A stretch of 23,981 bases of DNA from Isohypsibius dastychi. Taxonomy: Eukaryota; Tardigrada; Eutardigrada; Parachela; Isohypsibiidae. The DNA is taken from NCBI GenBank assembly GCA_034696485.1, contig JAQIWT010000306.1, forward strand, positions 1 to 23,981, given 5' to 3'. The notes beneath the pieces were generated by a model, which saw nothing but the letters and a program-made list of their open reading frames with translations, did no database searches and had not been told where the DNA came from. Position 1 is the stretch's first letter. The number at the start of each line of letters is the position of its first letter. Below, piece by piece: positions 8,857 through 17,812 of this stretch. A program made the translations under genes and the position numbers.

Positions 8857-9061
8857 AATAACCAGATTCACCAGCGAGACTGCGTTTATTCCGTTTCCAT
8901 ATTCCACCAGTTGAGTCACTCCCATCAAGTTGATTTCGATCATGACAAACGTCCAAACCACAAGAACCGCAGGATAATGATTAAATCATGGCAATACATA
9001 AGTCTCAACAAAGATGGCCATGAATGATGATCCGAGGTTCACCACAGTGTCAGTGGCGATG
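8857..9061 (-). pseudogene. NPC1: NPC1 exon: NAVSLVNLV membrane region, with in-frame stop
   Basis: Reads IATDTVVNLGSSFMAIFVET, then YVLP, TGA (8988-8986), FNHYPAVLVVWTFVMI and NGINAVSLVNLVI. NPC1 has IIDDTIFNLGVSLGAIF, TMVLLG, and LNAVSLVNLVM at these places, with a Gly at the stop position. One G-to-T change (GGA to TGA) would create the stop. A possible acceptor (CTCTATGAGCAG) precedes the exon; the family's FYEQYL block upstream was not found. Confidence 0.82.
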
Positions 9062-9619
9062 CTGCTCATAGAGAAAAGAGCACGTTTTTTACGTGAAATC
9101 TCCGAGACCCAGTCGGTTGGTCATAATATCGATGATGTATGATAAGCCATGGAAAATAATGGCCCAAATGTGCGACTTTGCTGATCTTAATGCAGTGTGG
9201 TTCTGTGAGCTGCATGGCAAAAGCAAAATCGTTAAGACCTGCACTGGGCAAACACGATTCAGCAGAATATTGACATGAATTGTTCAGCTGAAATCTCGGA
9301 TATGCAGATTCAAGAATACGCGCTCAACCTTCAGGCCATGAGTCAGAGTGTCATGAAATACCTGGGAGCAACACAACTCTCACATCACTTCGAAGCAGAT
9401 GTTCTGTACATGCACGAATTTGTGCGCTCATATCTCAATAAGTCACGAGCCGGAATCTCCTCAACATCAACTATAGCATGTGAGTCAGCGCCGGCAACCA
9501 TATCGTCTGGGGAAACAACGCCATGAGCTCAGCGCAGTAAAAAGTAATGTAATAAAGAATAATAACTCGCCGATCTCAACTCAAAAATAGAATTAAGTTG
9601 ATCAGTCTCAGGGGAGTTT

Positions 9620-10020
9620 CACGCGTGTACGCACTCATGAGTTTGGACATTCTCCAGTTCCACAGGAAAGATGTCGATGAGATCCTTCCTGACTGGTTGG
9701 TCATTTCCCGTAGCATAATGACACTTGATGTGGCTACGAGATCAAATTACATCACAGAATTTCCACGACGAGCCTAACTGATCATGATGGGTCATTTGAA
9801 CGCTGCAACAGTTGCCCTCTGTATTTAACCACCTGACTGAATCGTCCAAACAGTTAGCACCGAACAGTTGATATTTCTTGGCTATCGAGTTCACAGCTGA
9901 TCAACTTTCCGCTCTGACTAGCGACGACACCTGCAATTCTGGGTCGTGTTTCGGTAACAAGCCAGTGATTTTGCTCTGAACTGCTCGGTTAGTGTAGTCT
10001 GTTTCATCCGCGAAGACGAA
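9620..10020 (-). pseudogene. NPC1: NPC1 second large lumenal domain, fragments
   Basis: Weak but collinear matches. FVFADETDYTNRAVQSKITG (10020 downwards, stop at 9903-9901) resembles the YFV...DYT...QN segment. CHYATGNDQPVRKDLIDIF followed by a Cys about 15 residues on (about 9735-9620) resembles the C-R-P...F-L-P...C-K-G-G-H segment. The best-conserved YFMTYHT motif is reduced to a possible YFMTL near 9355. Frames are broken between the pieces. I rely mainly on order and position between two certain NPC1 blocks. Confidence 0.5.
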
Positions 10021-10149
10021 ATAGGTATTTAGCCATCAAGTCACGTGAAAATTCATGAAAAGGTCTCAAAAAATGTGTGAGTTTGGCACAAGACCTAGGT
10101 TGTCAAGCTTTGATTGCTCTGAGCGACTCGCTCATGGGGTTTGCAGTAA

Positions 10150-10252
10150 TATTCGCAATGCGAATATTGTGACTTTTATCCGGATATCATCCAGTGTCAT
10201 AAAGCTAACAAAGACCGTAACTTGCATGTGCGAGTTGATGAGTATAGCGAAA
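10150..10252 (-). pseudogene. NPC1: NPC1 exon after the sterol-sensing domain (degenerate)
   Basis: After an acceptor (CTTTCATGCAG) the frame reads FAILINSHMQVTVFVSFMTL then DDIRIK. This lines up with the [24 protein letters not shown] segment that follows the sterol-sensing domain. The preceding FFLGALSTMPAV segment, normally conserved, is absent between the donor at 10354 and this acceptor. The exon ends near a 21-nt perfect palindrome (10148-10168). Confidence 0.6.
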
Positions 10253-10354
10253 CTGCATGAAAGGTGAATAGTCAAACCGCTATCATTCAAAGAAACATCT
10301 TAAATTCCGAATTTCAAACAAAATAAGGCCATGCTGTTGCTTTCTACCGCATAC

Positions 10355-10770
10355 AAAATCTGTGAAACTTGTCAGCATGATGCTGGGACCGCTCCACGCG
10401 ACACATCACTCATTTGCCACACAGTTGCCGAGCGACTGCTGTCGTCTGACACGTTTCGATGAAAGCCGTGCACGATAATAAACATGTTGTCAACAGCAAT
10501 GGCCAGCACAAGAAACGTGATCACTTCGATAATTATTGAAGTCGCAGGTAGACGAAAGTAGCTGTAGAATCCGACTGATGCGACGGAAGACGCAAACACG
10601 ATGGTCACTCCAACCATAATCAGGGTGATTTTCGACCCAATGAGGCTGCTCTTCAGATCAGTGTACCGTCCGAGCGAGAGGGCAATGGAGACGAACATGA
10701 CGATATAACTGAGCGAAACAGTTTTTACATCTGCTTGACTGGATCGCGTTATCTCGTCCTGAATTAAGCG
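10355..10770 (-). pseudogene. NPC1: NPC1 exon: sterol-sensing domain, one frameshift
   Basis: The clearest NPC1 piece. It begins at acceptor TTGCAG with RLIQDEITRSSQADVKTVSL, continues SYIVMFVSIALSLGRYTDLK, GVTIVFASSVASVGFYSYF, and IEVITFLVLAIAVDNMFIIV. The family has SYAIMFLYISLALGH, GILIVLSSVACSLGVFSY and [20 protein letters not shown]. The sterol-sensing domain senses or carries membrane sterol. Near the end the frame runs RGAVP into a stop, while the next frame gives SIMLTSFTDF, matching APSMFLSSFSE. One base is therefore lost within CCC at 10387-10385. The exon would end at a GTATGC donor (10354). Confidence 0.9.
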
Positions 10771-10824
10771 CTGCAACAGAGGGTGTCAGTTCGAATCGAG
10801 TCGGGTGACAGTGACTCCACTTAC
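10771..10824 (-). other. 54-nt intron in NPC1
   Basis: GTAAGT donor at 10824 and CTGTTGCAG acceptor ending at 10771, both near consensus. Splicing joins SPTISYMQG to RLIQDEI in phase 0, matching the order LTISFTAERSIEDELNRES in human NPC1. Confidence 0.9.
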
Positions 10825-10996
10825 TCCTTGCATGTAGGAGATTGTTGGACTCTCAGCGGAAAAGTTGTTCAGAGAATTTATCACAGCAGCTTCCCATGCT
10901 AAGACTCCTTCAATCAACGTTTCATTAGCTGGGTTCTTCACAGGAAACGTAACCACAAGAGCTATGGATTCTCTGTAATCCCTTCCGCCGAAATCT
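10825..10996 (-). pseudogene. NPC1: NPC1 exon: ALVVTFPV lumenal segment
   Basis: Open frame reading GGRDYRESIALVVTFPVKNP, then ANETLIEGVLAWEAAVINSL and SPTISYMQG. Human NPC1 has [32 protein letters not shown] and NLTISF at these positions, so the match is strong. A possible acceptor (CTGGCACTTAG) lies just upstream. About 170 residues of the middle lumenal domain that should precede this exon are not found; upstream DNA goes almost straight to the first-helix region. Confidence 0.85.
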
Positions 10997-11194
10997 CTAA
11001 GTGCCAGGTGAGTTTCAACAGGAACCCCACCCTTGCCACAATGACAAGGTTATGTTCGTTACCAACGATTGGTCCTTAATTATGAGAAGCAGTCTTTCTC
11101 TCGATATAGCACCTGAAACAATGACGAGAAACCTACGTTCCTGTGAAGCTCTTGTGCGACAATCAGTTCAAGCCGTATTTCCCGGAAAGGTTTT

Positions 11195-11800
11195 CTCTTC
11201 GTGGTTTTCTCGCCTTCCACGAACGATGCCGCAGATCACAAAGGTTAGCACCGTTGACGTAGAAAGGTTGAACAGGGAAAGCGATATCATCCACATGCAA
11301 TCATTTTCTACGAACAACAATTTTTGGATATCTGTCATAATTTAACGTGTGGTCATCAAAACACGCTTCTTCCGAAAATTCTGAACTCTGATCTTACTTT
11401 CGAGCCGATGGTCTGAGGTCTGGCAGTTGTCTTCTTTTTGGTGAGTTTCATACTTGGTCTCTCGGTGAATGCTTGAATGTCTCGAGTTTGATTCTGGTTG
11501 CTGGACATAAGGTTCGGAGGGAGGGCTTTGCCAGCAAAGGTATTAAACGGGAAATAATCAAGTCCCCTGTGAGACGTTGGAGTATCTGTGAGGGCATGCT
11601 TTTTCGGGAAGGGTGAGTAAGAACCTGTGGATAATCCCAAGTGAACCCACATGTGCACAGCGCTACACTTTTCTTTTCCATAACGTCACATGTTCCGAAC
11701 AGAATCAAAAAACTATCACCACAAGCGGTCACCCATCCATGAAAGAAGTCTGTGTGAGTGAGGGTTTTGTTCGTCTTGATGAATGTCTGGCTAGCTAGAA
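11195..11800 (-). pseudogene. NPC1: NPC1 end of N-terminal domain and first membrane helix (decayed)
   Basis: At 11315-11195 the frame reads CMWMISLSLFNLSTSTVLTF then VICGIVRGRRENHEE: a hydrophobic helix followed by a basic stretch, as in the first NPC1 membrane helix after the proline-rich linker. Around 11570-11480, YFPFNTF lies where the family has APFTITP. The ACNATNW-type motif and several cysteines of the N-terminal domain are not visible. Homology to the second copy (13230-13860) is seen at the DNA level along the whole block. Confidence 0.5.
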
Positions 11801-11846
11801 ACATCCTCTTTTCTTACTGTTATTTTGGTACAGAAAAATTTCTTAC

Positions 11847-12023
11847 TGTTCAGATTAAAGTCTTGTTCATCTCGACGAAGAAGATGAGTTTGTTCCGGGG
11901 AGCAGGCCATGTGACATGCTAGGGTTCTGAGGTAGAGATAACACTCGATTTTTTCGGCATACGTACTGGCCGTATAAAGGAAAGCTCCCATTGTCTTCAA
12001 CTGATCATTATCACAGCAGAGAT
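11847..12023 (-). pseudogene. NPC1: NPC1 exon 2: N-terminal sterol-binding domain
   Basis: After acceptor CTTCGCCAG the frame reads LCCDNDQLKTMGAFLYTAST, then LRTLACHMACSPEQTHLL. It matches NVSLCCDVRQLQTL and NLFCELTCSPRQSQFL of human NPC1, with the CC, ACxxxC and CSP cysteine pattern kept. Joined to exon 1 by splicing, the junction reads IIRK-DLCCD in frame. Two GTAAGA donor-like sites follow, at 11846 and 11817, within a repeated AACAGTAAGAAA. Confidence 0.82.
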
Positions 12024-12404
12024 CTGGCGAAGTGCCATCAGGAAAACAGAGCGAGAAAAGAACCGTTTTGTGACTGATCATTCCCGAAACGTTTGATTGA
12101 GAAGATAGCGATGCAGCGTGGAGGGCAAGCGGGTGAAATTCTCGCGAGCCAAGAAATTTTAATGAGCACCTCAGGACATTAATTACTGACCGACGCTGGG
12201 TAGTTGATAGCTTATTTGCAAAAAGAACCGCCAGCACAGAAGTAACTGAAAAATTACATGCGTATCTCAGATATCTGAAAATAATGATTCAGGCTTTTTA
12301 GCTTGTCAAAACAGTTGAAACCTTCCTACTTGAGGTGAAAAGCCAACTTAAGACACACTCGCTTGCGTGTAAAATTCAGGACAATTGACTGATGAACGAA
12401 TCAC

Positions 12405-12669
12405 CTTTGCGAATTATGAAAGGGAAGTAGTCCTTTAAAATTCCTATACCATCGGTGTGATTCATGGACCGCGTCGGGCCATCATGAGGGCAGTTCTTTT
12501 TCTTATCTCCCACCTGAGCGCATTTACCATACCAGGTGTATCCTGGTGGTCTGAGAGATGATCCCGTTGACATGCCTGCTGCGAGTGCACCCTCCAACGA
12601 CAGCAAAACAACAGCACCACAGACAATCATCAGCCGAGATCGCGGTCTGCTCTTGCGCTTGATCGACAT
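12405..12669 (-). pseudogene. NPC1: NPC1 exon 1: signal peptide and WYGKC region
   Basis: ATG at 12669-12667 gives MSIKRKSRPRSR, then LMIVCGAVVLLSLEGALAAG: a basic start, a hydrophobic core and small residues for cleavage, which is a good signal peptide. GYTWYGKCAQVGDKKKNCPH follows, matching CVWYGECGIASGDKRYNC at the mature N-terminus of NPC1, then GILKDYFPFIIRK. The exon ends at a GTGATT donor (12404). The frame can be opened upstream to 12702, but only with a non-ATG codon, so 12669 is preferred. This exon is undamaged. Confidence 0.85.
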
Positions 12670-12965
12670 GACGGATGCAAGAACAAATAAAGTCAACAAC
12701 ACTTAAACCGATTCCCGTCGTGCAAATTTGATGGACAGAAAGAAGTCTCAACGGACGAAAGTTAAATCGGGAAAATCAGCGAGCACTAATTTCAGAAACA
12801 GCCCATCGAAACTGGATTCGATTGAACTGGTTGGCTGTATTATCAGGTGATTTCTCCGTGTATGTCCAGTTTGCATAATTAAGGTCATTTTGTATGTGAC
12901 AGGACAGACGACCTGATTCCCAGATCTGCTGAAGCTCAAAAAACCCATTCAGGAAAATTGAACTA

Positions 12966-14200
12966 TTATTTGATCATTTCGATGATGATCAAATTCATAA
13001 ACAGATGAGAGCAGCTGTAATATCCAACTAGAACAATGGAAGGTGCGAACACGATAATCACTCCAGCTGAACCTAGTGTGATTACAACAAAATGCTTATT
13101 CACAACAAGAAATAAAAGGATATAACTTTGTGAAATGTGTACTGAAACAGCGCCAGTAAGGTTACTTTTCTGTGAAGTTCTGGTGAGACACTCAGTTGCA
13201 GCCGTGTCGTTCACCGAAGTCTTTTTGTAGTTTTGTTCTTACCATGCTCCGTGTGGCAGATTGTGGTGCTTGCACGTTCAGCGCATAATGCTCGAAAAAG
13301 ATATCATTGACATGCAGTCCTTACCTGAGAACTACAACGTCTGAAAAATCTTCATAATAAAACGCGATCCAATCACCAAAACTTGCTCCTATCGTATATT
13401 TTGCTGTCTGATTTTTCGTTCGACAAAAGCTTCGCATTTAGGTGGTCGTTATCTTCTTTGAGACTGCTAGTCTTGGCCTCTCAGAATGAGCATGTATCTT
13501 TCGAGTTCGACACTGATCAAGATAAATGAGTTACGGAGTGCGAGATACGACACCAAAGAGAATAAACGGTAAATAATCTACTCAGCCTTGAGACGTCGGT
13601 GTCTACGTGGGGATGTTTTTGATGGAGAAGGGTGCGTGAAACTCGTCTGATTTTTCCAAGTGAGCCAACATGCGGTGAGCACCGCGAAATTCTCTCGCAT
13701 AAACACCACTTGTTTTGATCAGAACGAGTTAATTTTTGGTACGAGCGTTCAGCCATCCTCTGATGTTATCCGAGGGAACAAAGATTTGGATCGGCTTGAT
13801 GAATGTACTGCTTGCTCGGAACACAATTTTGTCTCATTCTCATCCTGGTTACTACTCAGTTTTGAACCCAATTTAATACGAAGAAGAAAGTGACTTTGCT
13901 CATGGTAGCATGCCATGTGACATGCTGGGGTTCTGATGTAGATACAAAATTCGACACCACCTCTGGTAACTGTCTCGCTTGAATGAAGGGAGGTCCCTGT
14001 TGTTTGTGACTGATCATCGTCACAACAGAGATTCACCATGGTGCCCTCTGAAAAACAGAAAATGTAGAGAATCATTTTGTTTATCAATCTGAGTTGCCGG
14101 AACGCTTGAGTAAGAAGATAGCAATGGAGCGTGAAGAGTTAATGGTTCAGACATTAGCAAGAACCGGTTGACGGTAAACAAGTTTGAAAAAAAGATATTT
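12966..14200 (-). pseudogene. NPC1: Second, truncated tandem copy of the NPC1 5' half
   Basis: Same orientation as and directly upstream of the main copy. 14087-13749 reads NLCCDDDQSQTTGTSL and IYIRTPACHMACYHEQSHFL, paralogous to NPC1 exon 2. 13214-12966 reads GVIIVFAPSIVLVGYYSC and LIIIEMI, paralogous to the sterol-sensing exon. DNA between them aligns collinearly with 11100-11780, for example near 13290-13360 against 11280-11350 and 13450-13530 against 11425-11510. Frames are full of stops, no signal-peptide exon is seen, and the lumenal exon (10825-10996) has no counterpart. Identity by eye is far below that of a recent duplicate. This is a dead paralog older than the retrotransposon insertion. 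Confidence 0.75.
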
Positions 14201-14850
14201 AAAAAGTGATGAAATGATTGTTTTTTTATTTCACCATCAGAAAAAACGTCGACAACTGGAATTCTGCACGGAATTACACACAAGATTATTGTTCTGGTTC
14301 CAGTTGACTCACAGTTTCTGACGCAGAGTTTGCATAATCAGCGAGTTTGCCTGAATAAAGAGATGGCATTACGTCAGACTGATCGAGTAATTTCATTAAG
14401 GCTTTTGCGTAACTCTTCACATTCTATGAACGACTGACATTTTCGGCAAACATTGTGTATTCTGAGCGACTGGCGAGATCCCGCCTCCTCGAATGTAAGG
14501 TTATCCAAAATGTGAAGTATATTTTGGTGCACGTGGATCCCGGTTTCATGTTGAGCCACGCGATTGGTCCATTGCCTTGACATTTTGTAAGCCCGTCCCA
14601 CGTTTGATTGATTTTCGATTGCCTGTCGACCTGACTTATCGCCATTTTTTTGAGTTTTCTTTCCTACTGGAAAAAACAGCTATATCTGGCAAGGACGATT
14701 TTTCTGTGCTGTCACAGTTTATGGATTTTTCAAAAGCTGTTACGTTTAGTGCACCTGTTCACACAACTGGAAATCCAGGCGGATGGATCTGTCAAGTTGG
14801 TAGCACCTCCTGTTCAAGAAGTTGACATCGTGCAGCCATAACTTTTCCAG
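14201..14850. other. 650 bases without a recognisable gene
   Basis: Short overlapping ORFs occur on both strands (for example 14374-14601 -, 14577-14825 +), but none shows a motif I know. The right end carries an acceptor-like TTTTCCAG at 14843-14850 before the next coding fragment. It may hold 5' exons of the gene that begins at 14851. Confidence 0.4.
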
Positions 14851-15455
14851 CCTGGAAATCCAGTCAATCCTGAGAGTATCAATACCCAAAAGGCGAAGGC
14901 GAAAACTTCTAGCCCGAGAGAAGATTTGGAAGGGACCAAAACTTTGGCCAAACTGCGTATGCTCCTCACTCATTGCCCATATGGTTGTCCTTCGGAAAAA
15001 AAATGATTCCACCAAAGCCTGGAAGGACGCGCATCGCCAGTTGTTTTTGAATGGAGTAGTCGAATCGACTTCAAAAAGCGCATTGAATACCTACAAGATG
15101 TGTCGTGTCGTCGCAGCATGCAAAAATATGAGGAAACTTTTGAGTGAAACGGAAGTGGTGAAGAACCTGGAGAGCCAATGACGGAGAGAGACATTCTGCT
15201 GCGGGACTTGTGTGGGCTGGAAAGAGAGCTTCGCTTGCAGAAAGAGTCTACTGCCGCCAAGAATGACCGGGCACGAAAAAAGACGAAATGCTGTGGCCAA
15301 TCTTGGAATGCGCACCGGAAATACCGCTTCAAATCTTGCGCGCTTTAACGACGAAATTGCTGTGGAGGCGGATGAGGAGGATTCTGGAGACTAAGAATCA
15401 GCTCATCTGCATAAAGTTGAGGAAAAATATCTGGAAATCCTGGATGCAGGCACTG

Positions 15456-15508
15456 GTGAGTTTTACGATCATGAAAGTACATTCTGCTTCAAAAAACTAT
15501 TTTTTCAG
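15456..15508 (+). other. 53-nt intron
   Basis: GTGAGTTTTAC donor and ACTATTTTTTCAG acceptor, both near consensus, inside the coiled-coil gene. The size matches the two 54-nt NPC1 introns. Confidence 0.7.
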
Positions 15509-15622
15509 TGGGAAAAATACTTGCTTGCAATACAAAAACAGGCTGCATCTACCTCGGCATCTGAAAAAAGCGGGATCCTCTGTTTTTTATATGGCAAATC
15601 ATGATAGCTTGCATTTTCAGCC

Positions 15623-15634
15623 CGGGATATCCCG
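15623..15634. repeat. Palindrome CGGGATATCCCG, copy 1
   Basis: A perfect 12-nt palindrome directly after an acceptor-like GCATTTTCAG. Identical copies lie at 16092-16103 and 17114-17125. Confidence 0.7.
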
Positions 15635-16091
15635 TAAAGTGCGAACAAGACAAAAAAGCTACGAAGCCTATTCGGAGATCCATCAAGCCCATCAGCCGGA
15701 AACACTCGCACCAAACGCACAAAAAACAATAATGATGTTTTTAAAAGGTTGAATGACAGTATGATCAAGTTGACCGAATCAGATCTGCTGGACCGGAAGT
15801 TGGAACGTGAGCAGCGGGAGAAAGACCGCATTTCGCTGGAATCGATTGAGCTGAGGAAACTTAAACAGCAGCGACTCAAGCGGGAAATTTAACGAAAGGA
15901 TCAACAGGATCAAGAAAAAAGAAAGCGCAAAGATCGAATGGATGAACATGAACGAGATCGCGAATTTCGACGAGAAGAAGAGGACGTGAACGAGAGTTTT
16001 ATAAATTGATCCTTAGTTAAAAGGAGTAACGCTTTCACGTAATAACCCGGATAATTCGTAAGAGAACACAAGAGCTTGATTGAACTGACTA

Positions 16092-16103
16092 CGGGATATC
16101 CCG
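16092..16103. repeat. Palindrome CGGGATATCCCG, copy 2
   Basis: A perfect 12-nt palindrome at the 3' end of the transposase pseudogene, preceded by TGAACTGACTA. The same TGAACTGACT precedes the related palindrome at 18146. Confidence 0.7.
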
Positions 16104-17200
16104 GTTTCCGGCATTTTTCAGATAAAACTCCAGAGTTAATGGATCGAGTTGAGAATATTTTAACCAATTTAACACCGTACATGCACGTGTGACGGTTAGC
16201 TAAGATAGCTGAAACAATGTAGATTTCTGCCGGTTGCTGCCAAAAAACTTTCTGGTTTTCTTTGTAATTCCCGAAAGCAAAGTACTGTGCTATCTTTCCG
16301 AACCCATATTCCACAGCAATCCTTGCACCAGTCATGTCCAGGTTCATTTGACGCTGCACAGGAGTGATTTCGCCTTTTAAGGACGTTTGGATCTCATCGG
16401 TCAACGCATAACCTTTATCCCCTTAAATACAATACTCGGGACGTCACTCTTGGTTTTTCGCTCGCAGCCTTGCAAGGAAGTTGCTCTTTAGCACCATATA
16501 ACAGTCATAATGTCTTCCTTCCGCCGGGCCCGACAAATTGGCAATGAGTCCATTAGGAATGAAAATGCTCTAGAATTTAATCACATGTTGCCAGCAATGC
16601 CCGCAATAGAAAGCTCGTTGATCATAGCTTGGTCGACAAACCGCCAGGGCTGTCCCGTCCGTAAATCCCCAGCAATCATCCGCGGAAACATAGATTCAGG
16701 TGGATTACTCCATGAAAACAGGTGGAGGAGCCTGGACACGTACCGTATCTCCCTGTCGCGTGATGGACAGCATCCGCAAATTGAACAATATACTCTCTGG
16801 ATAACCAGGGCTGGTTCAGCGACTCAAGCAAATGGCCATGCAAGTCTTAAATCAGATTGATCGTGTGGCTGGAAATCCACGTCAGCTGAGATTGCTCACG
16901 ACCCAATAAATCGAAAACGTTGTAAGTTAAAAACGTCCATAGAAAACCTGGCGTAATGTCGTTCGAGATAACGTTTGATATTCCAAGCTTTGAGTAGCAT
17001 GAGTTCAGCAAAGCATGCTCTTCTCATGCGTCGTCGTCGTTCAAAACGCGCAAGTATCCGATGGTTAAATTTTTGCAAATCATATAAGGAGTAGGCGAGT
17101 TTATTCCTCAGCACGGGATATCCCGAAAAAAAACTTCGAGGATCCAGATGAACATCCAAATTCAGAACGCAGGAATTAACGAGGAATCTCGGTTGACTGA
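16100..17200 (-). pseudogene. HARBI1-like PIF/Harbinger transposase, decayed
   Basis: Read from the right: RRRRMRRACFAELMLLKAWN and YARFSMDVFNLQRFRF (N-terminal region), HGHLLESLNQPWLSREYI and FADAVHHATG, then WGFTDGTALAVCRPSYDQRA, FYCGHCWQHVIKF, PNGLIANLSGPAEGRHYDCY, GDKGYAL and RIAVEYGFGKIAQYF. These are the ordered motifs of a DDE Harbinger nuclease: Asp of DGT (16659-16657), Asp of GDKGY (16419-16417) and Glu of VEYGFG (16311-16309) are all kept. In the same frame there are three stops, TAG 16572-16570, TGA 16446-16444 and TAA 16425-16423, plus frame changes upstream near 16680-16810. The type differs from the first element (shape of the FIDGT and VE blocks), so this is a separate family. 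It is convergent with the coiled-coil gene on its left. Confidence 0.82.
17114..17125. repeat. Palindrome CGGGATATCCCG, copy 3
   Basis: A perfect 12-nt palindrome within the N-terminal part of the transposase pseudogene. Its context TCAGCACGGG...AAA resembles copy 1 (TCAGCCCGGG...AAA). Confidence 0.7.
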
Positions 17201-17449
17201 CGAGCACAGAGACCAAAACATTCAATCAACTCACTTGATTAATAGTTTCAAGCAAGCAAACCGGAAATGATCTAAACCAATTGTTTTGCACATGTCTGTT
17301 CAAACTACATCACTGAAGTATAAAACTAAATGAATGAATCAATTGAAATTTGGGATAATAAAACAGAGACCGTACAAAAGATATCCAAGAAAAGCTCGTA
17401 GTATTCGGACAGCAATTTCGAAAATTTGAGCTTCAAAGACAGAACAAAA

Positions 17450-17812
17450 TTAAAATCCTCCTCGAAATCCACGAAGGATGTCCGTATCACGCTGAAGACG
17501 TACAGTGTCTCCGTGTTTGCGTTGTAGACGACGCTCTTGATCTTCGAGAGCACGTTCGCGCTTCCGGTCCCAATCCTCCATAGCACGCCCGACCCTGAAC
17601 GTCTTCTTCTTCATTGTGAACGGTGAAAAAACCTTGCTGGAACATTCCCCCTTGGACGCGACTACGTTTTTGATCAACCTCACAAGCTCGAAAAGAATGC
17701 GGACAGACACGTCGGATGTGTCCGTTTTTTTTCACAACGTAAACATGTGAAGTCTTTCCACCATCGCTTTCACCATCGCTTCTACTTCCGGCTTCAACAA
17801 TTTCCGGAATTT
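17450..17812 (-). pseudogene. Unidentified coding fragment, Arg/Glu-rich
   Basis: After an acceptor-like GTCCATTTCAG (ending at 17813) the frame reads EIPEIVEAGSRSDGESDGG, then KTSHVYVVKKNGHIRRVC. A neighbouring frame gives a highly charged helix (RAMEDWDRKRERALEDQE, RRLQRKHGDTVRLQRDTD) ending at 17450. The acidic SDGESD stretch is like the one near the start of the first Harbinger transposase, and the fragment lies just upstream of the second transposase, so it may be a 5' exon or accessory gene of that element. I do not recognise a family. A frameshift or a missed intron separates the two readings. Confidence 0.35.

Larger units (their letters stand above)
8478..12669 (-). pseudogene. NPC1: NPC1 intracellular sterol transporter, probable pseudogene
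   Basis: NPC1 takes cholesterol from NPC2 in the late endosome/lysosome lumen and exports it through the membrane; it has an N-terminal sterol-binding domain, two large lumenal domains and a sterol-sensing domain. Exon-sized matches run in order on the - strand: signal peptide and WYGKC region (12669-12405), LCCD/ACHMACSPEQ region (12023-11847), first membrane helix (about 11315-11195), lumenal ALVVTFPV exon (10996-10825), sterol-sensing exon (10770-10355), later pieces (10252-9620) and C-terminal membrane exons (9061-8478). Defects seen: TGA at 8988-8986, TAG at 8724-8722, a one-base frameshift at 10387-10385, loss of most of the middle lumenal domain and of the FFLGALSTMP region. Splice sites and reading frames are good elsewhere, so the decay is moderate. 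Alternatives are a diverged functional gene with unseen exons, or assembly errors. Confidence 0.85.
14851..16009 (+). pseudogene. Charged coiled-coil protein, probable accessory gene of a second Harbinger element
   Basis: One frame starts at 14851 after acceptor CTTTTCCAG and reads NPESINTQKAKAKTSSPRED, TGA (15004), IDFKKRIEYLQDVSCRRSMQ, TGA (15145), then MTERDILLRDLCGLERELRL. The frame shifts at an A6 run (15276-15281) to NLGMRTGNTASNLARFNDEI. TAA (15392) precedes ESAHLHKVEEKYLEILDAGT, and a 53-nt intron follows (15456-15508, GTGAGT to TTTTTTCAG). A last frame (15638-16009) gives NTRTKRTKNNNDVFKRL and long runs of Glu/Arg/Lys (DLLDRKLEREQREKDR), a strong coiled coil with one TAA (15889-15891). 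It is convergent with the transposase pseudogene on its right, as in the first Harbinger element, hence the proposed role. No SANT domain is seen. Confidence 0.5.

Noticed and set aside
9275-9526. 83-codon + strand ORF starting MNCSAEISDMQIQ
   Set aside because: It is antisense within the NPC1 pseudogene span, shows no motif, and its opposite strand falls between two recognised NPC1 segments.
15505-15879. 124-codon - strand ORF rich in Ser and Arg
   Set aside because: It is the complement of the Glu/Arg/Lys coiled coil on the + strand; such shadows are expected opposite charged repeats.
16510-16860. 116-codon + strand ORF
   Set aside because: It is the antisense of the DGT region of the HARBI1-like transposase, which explains the sequence better.
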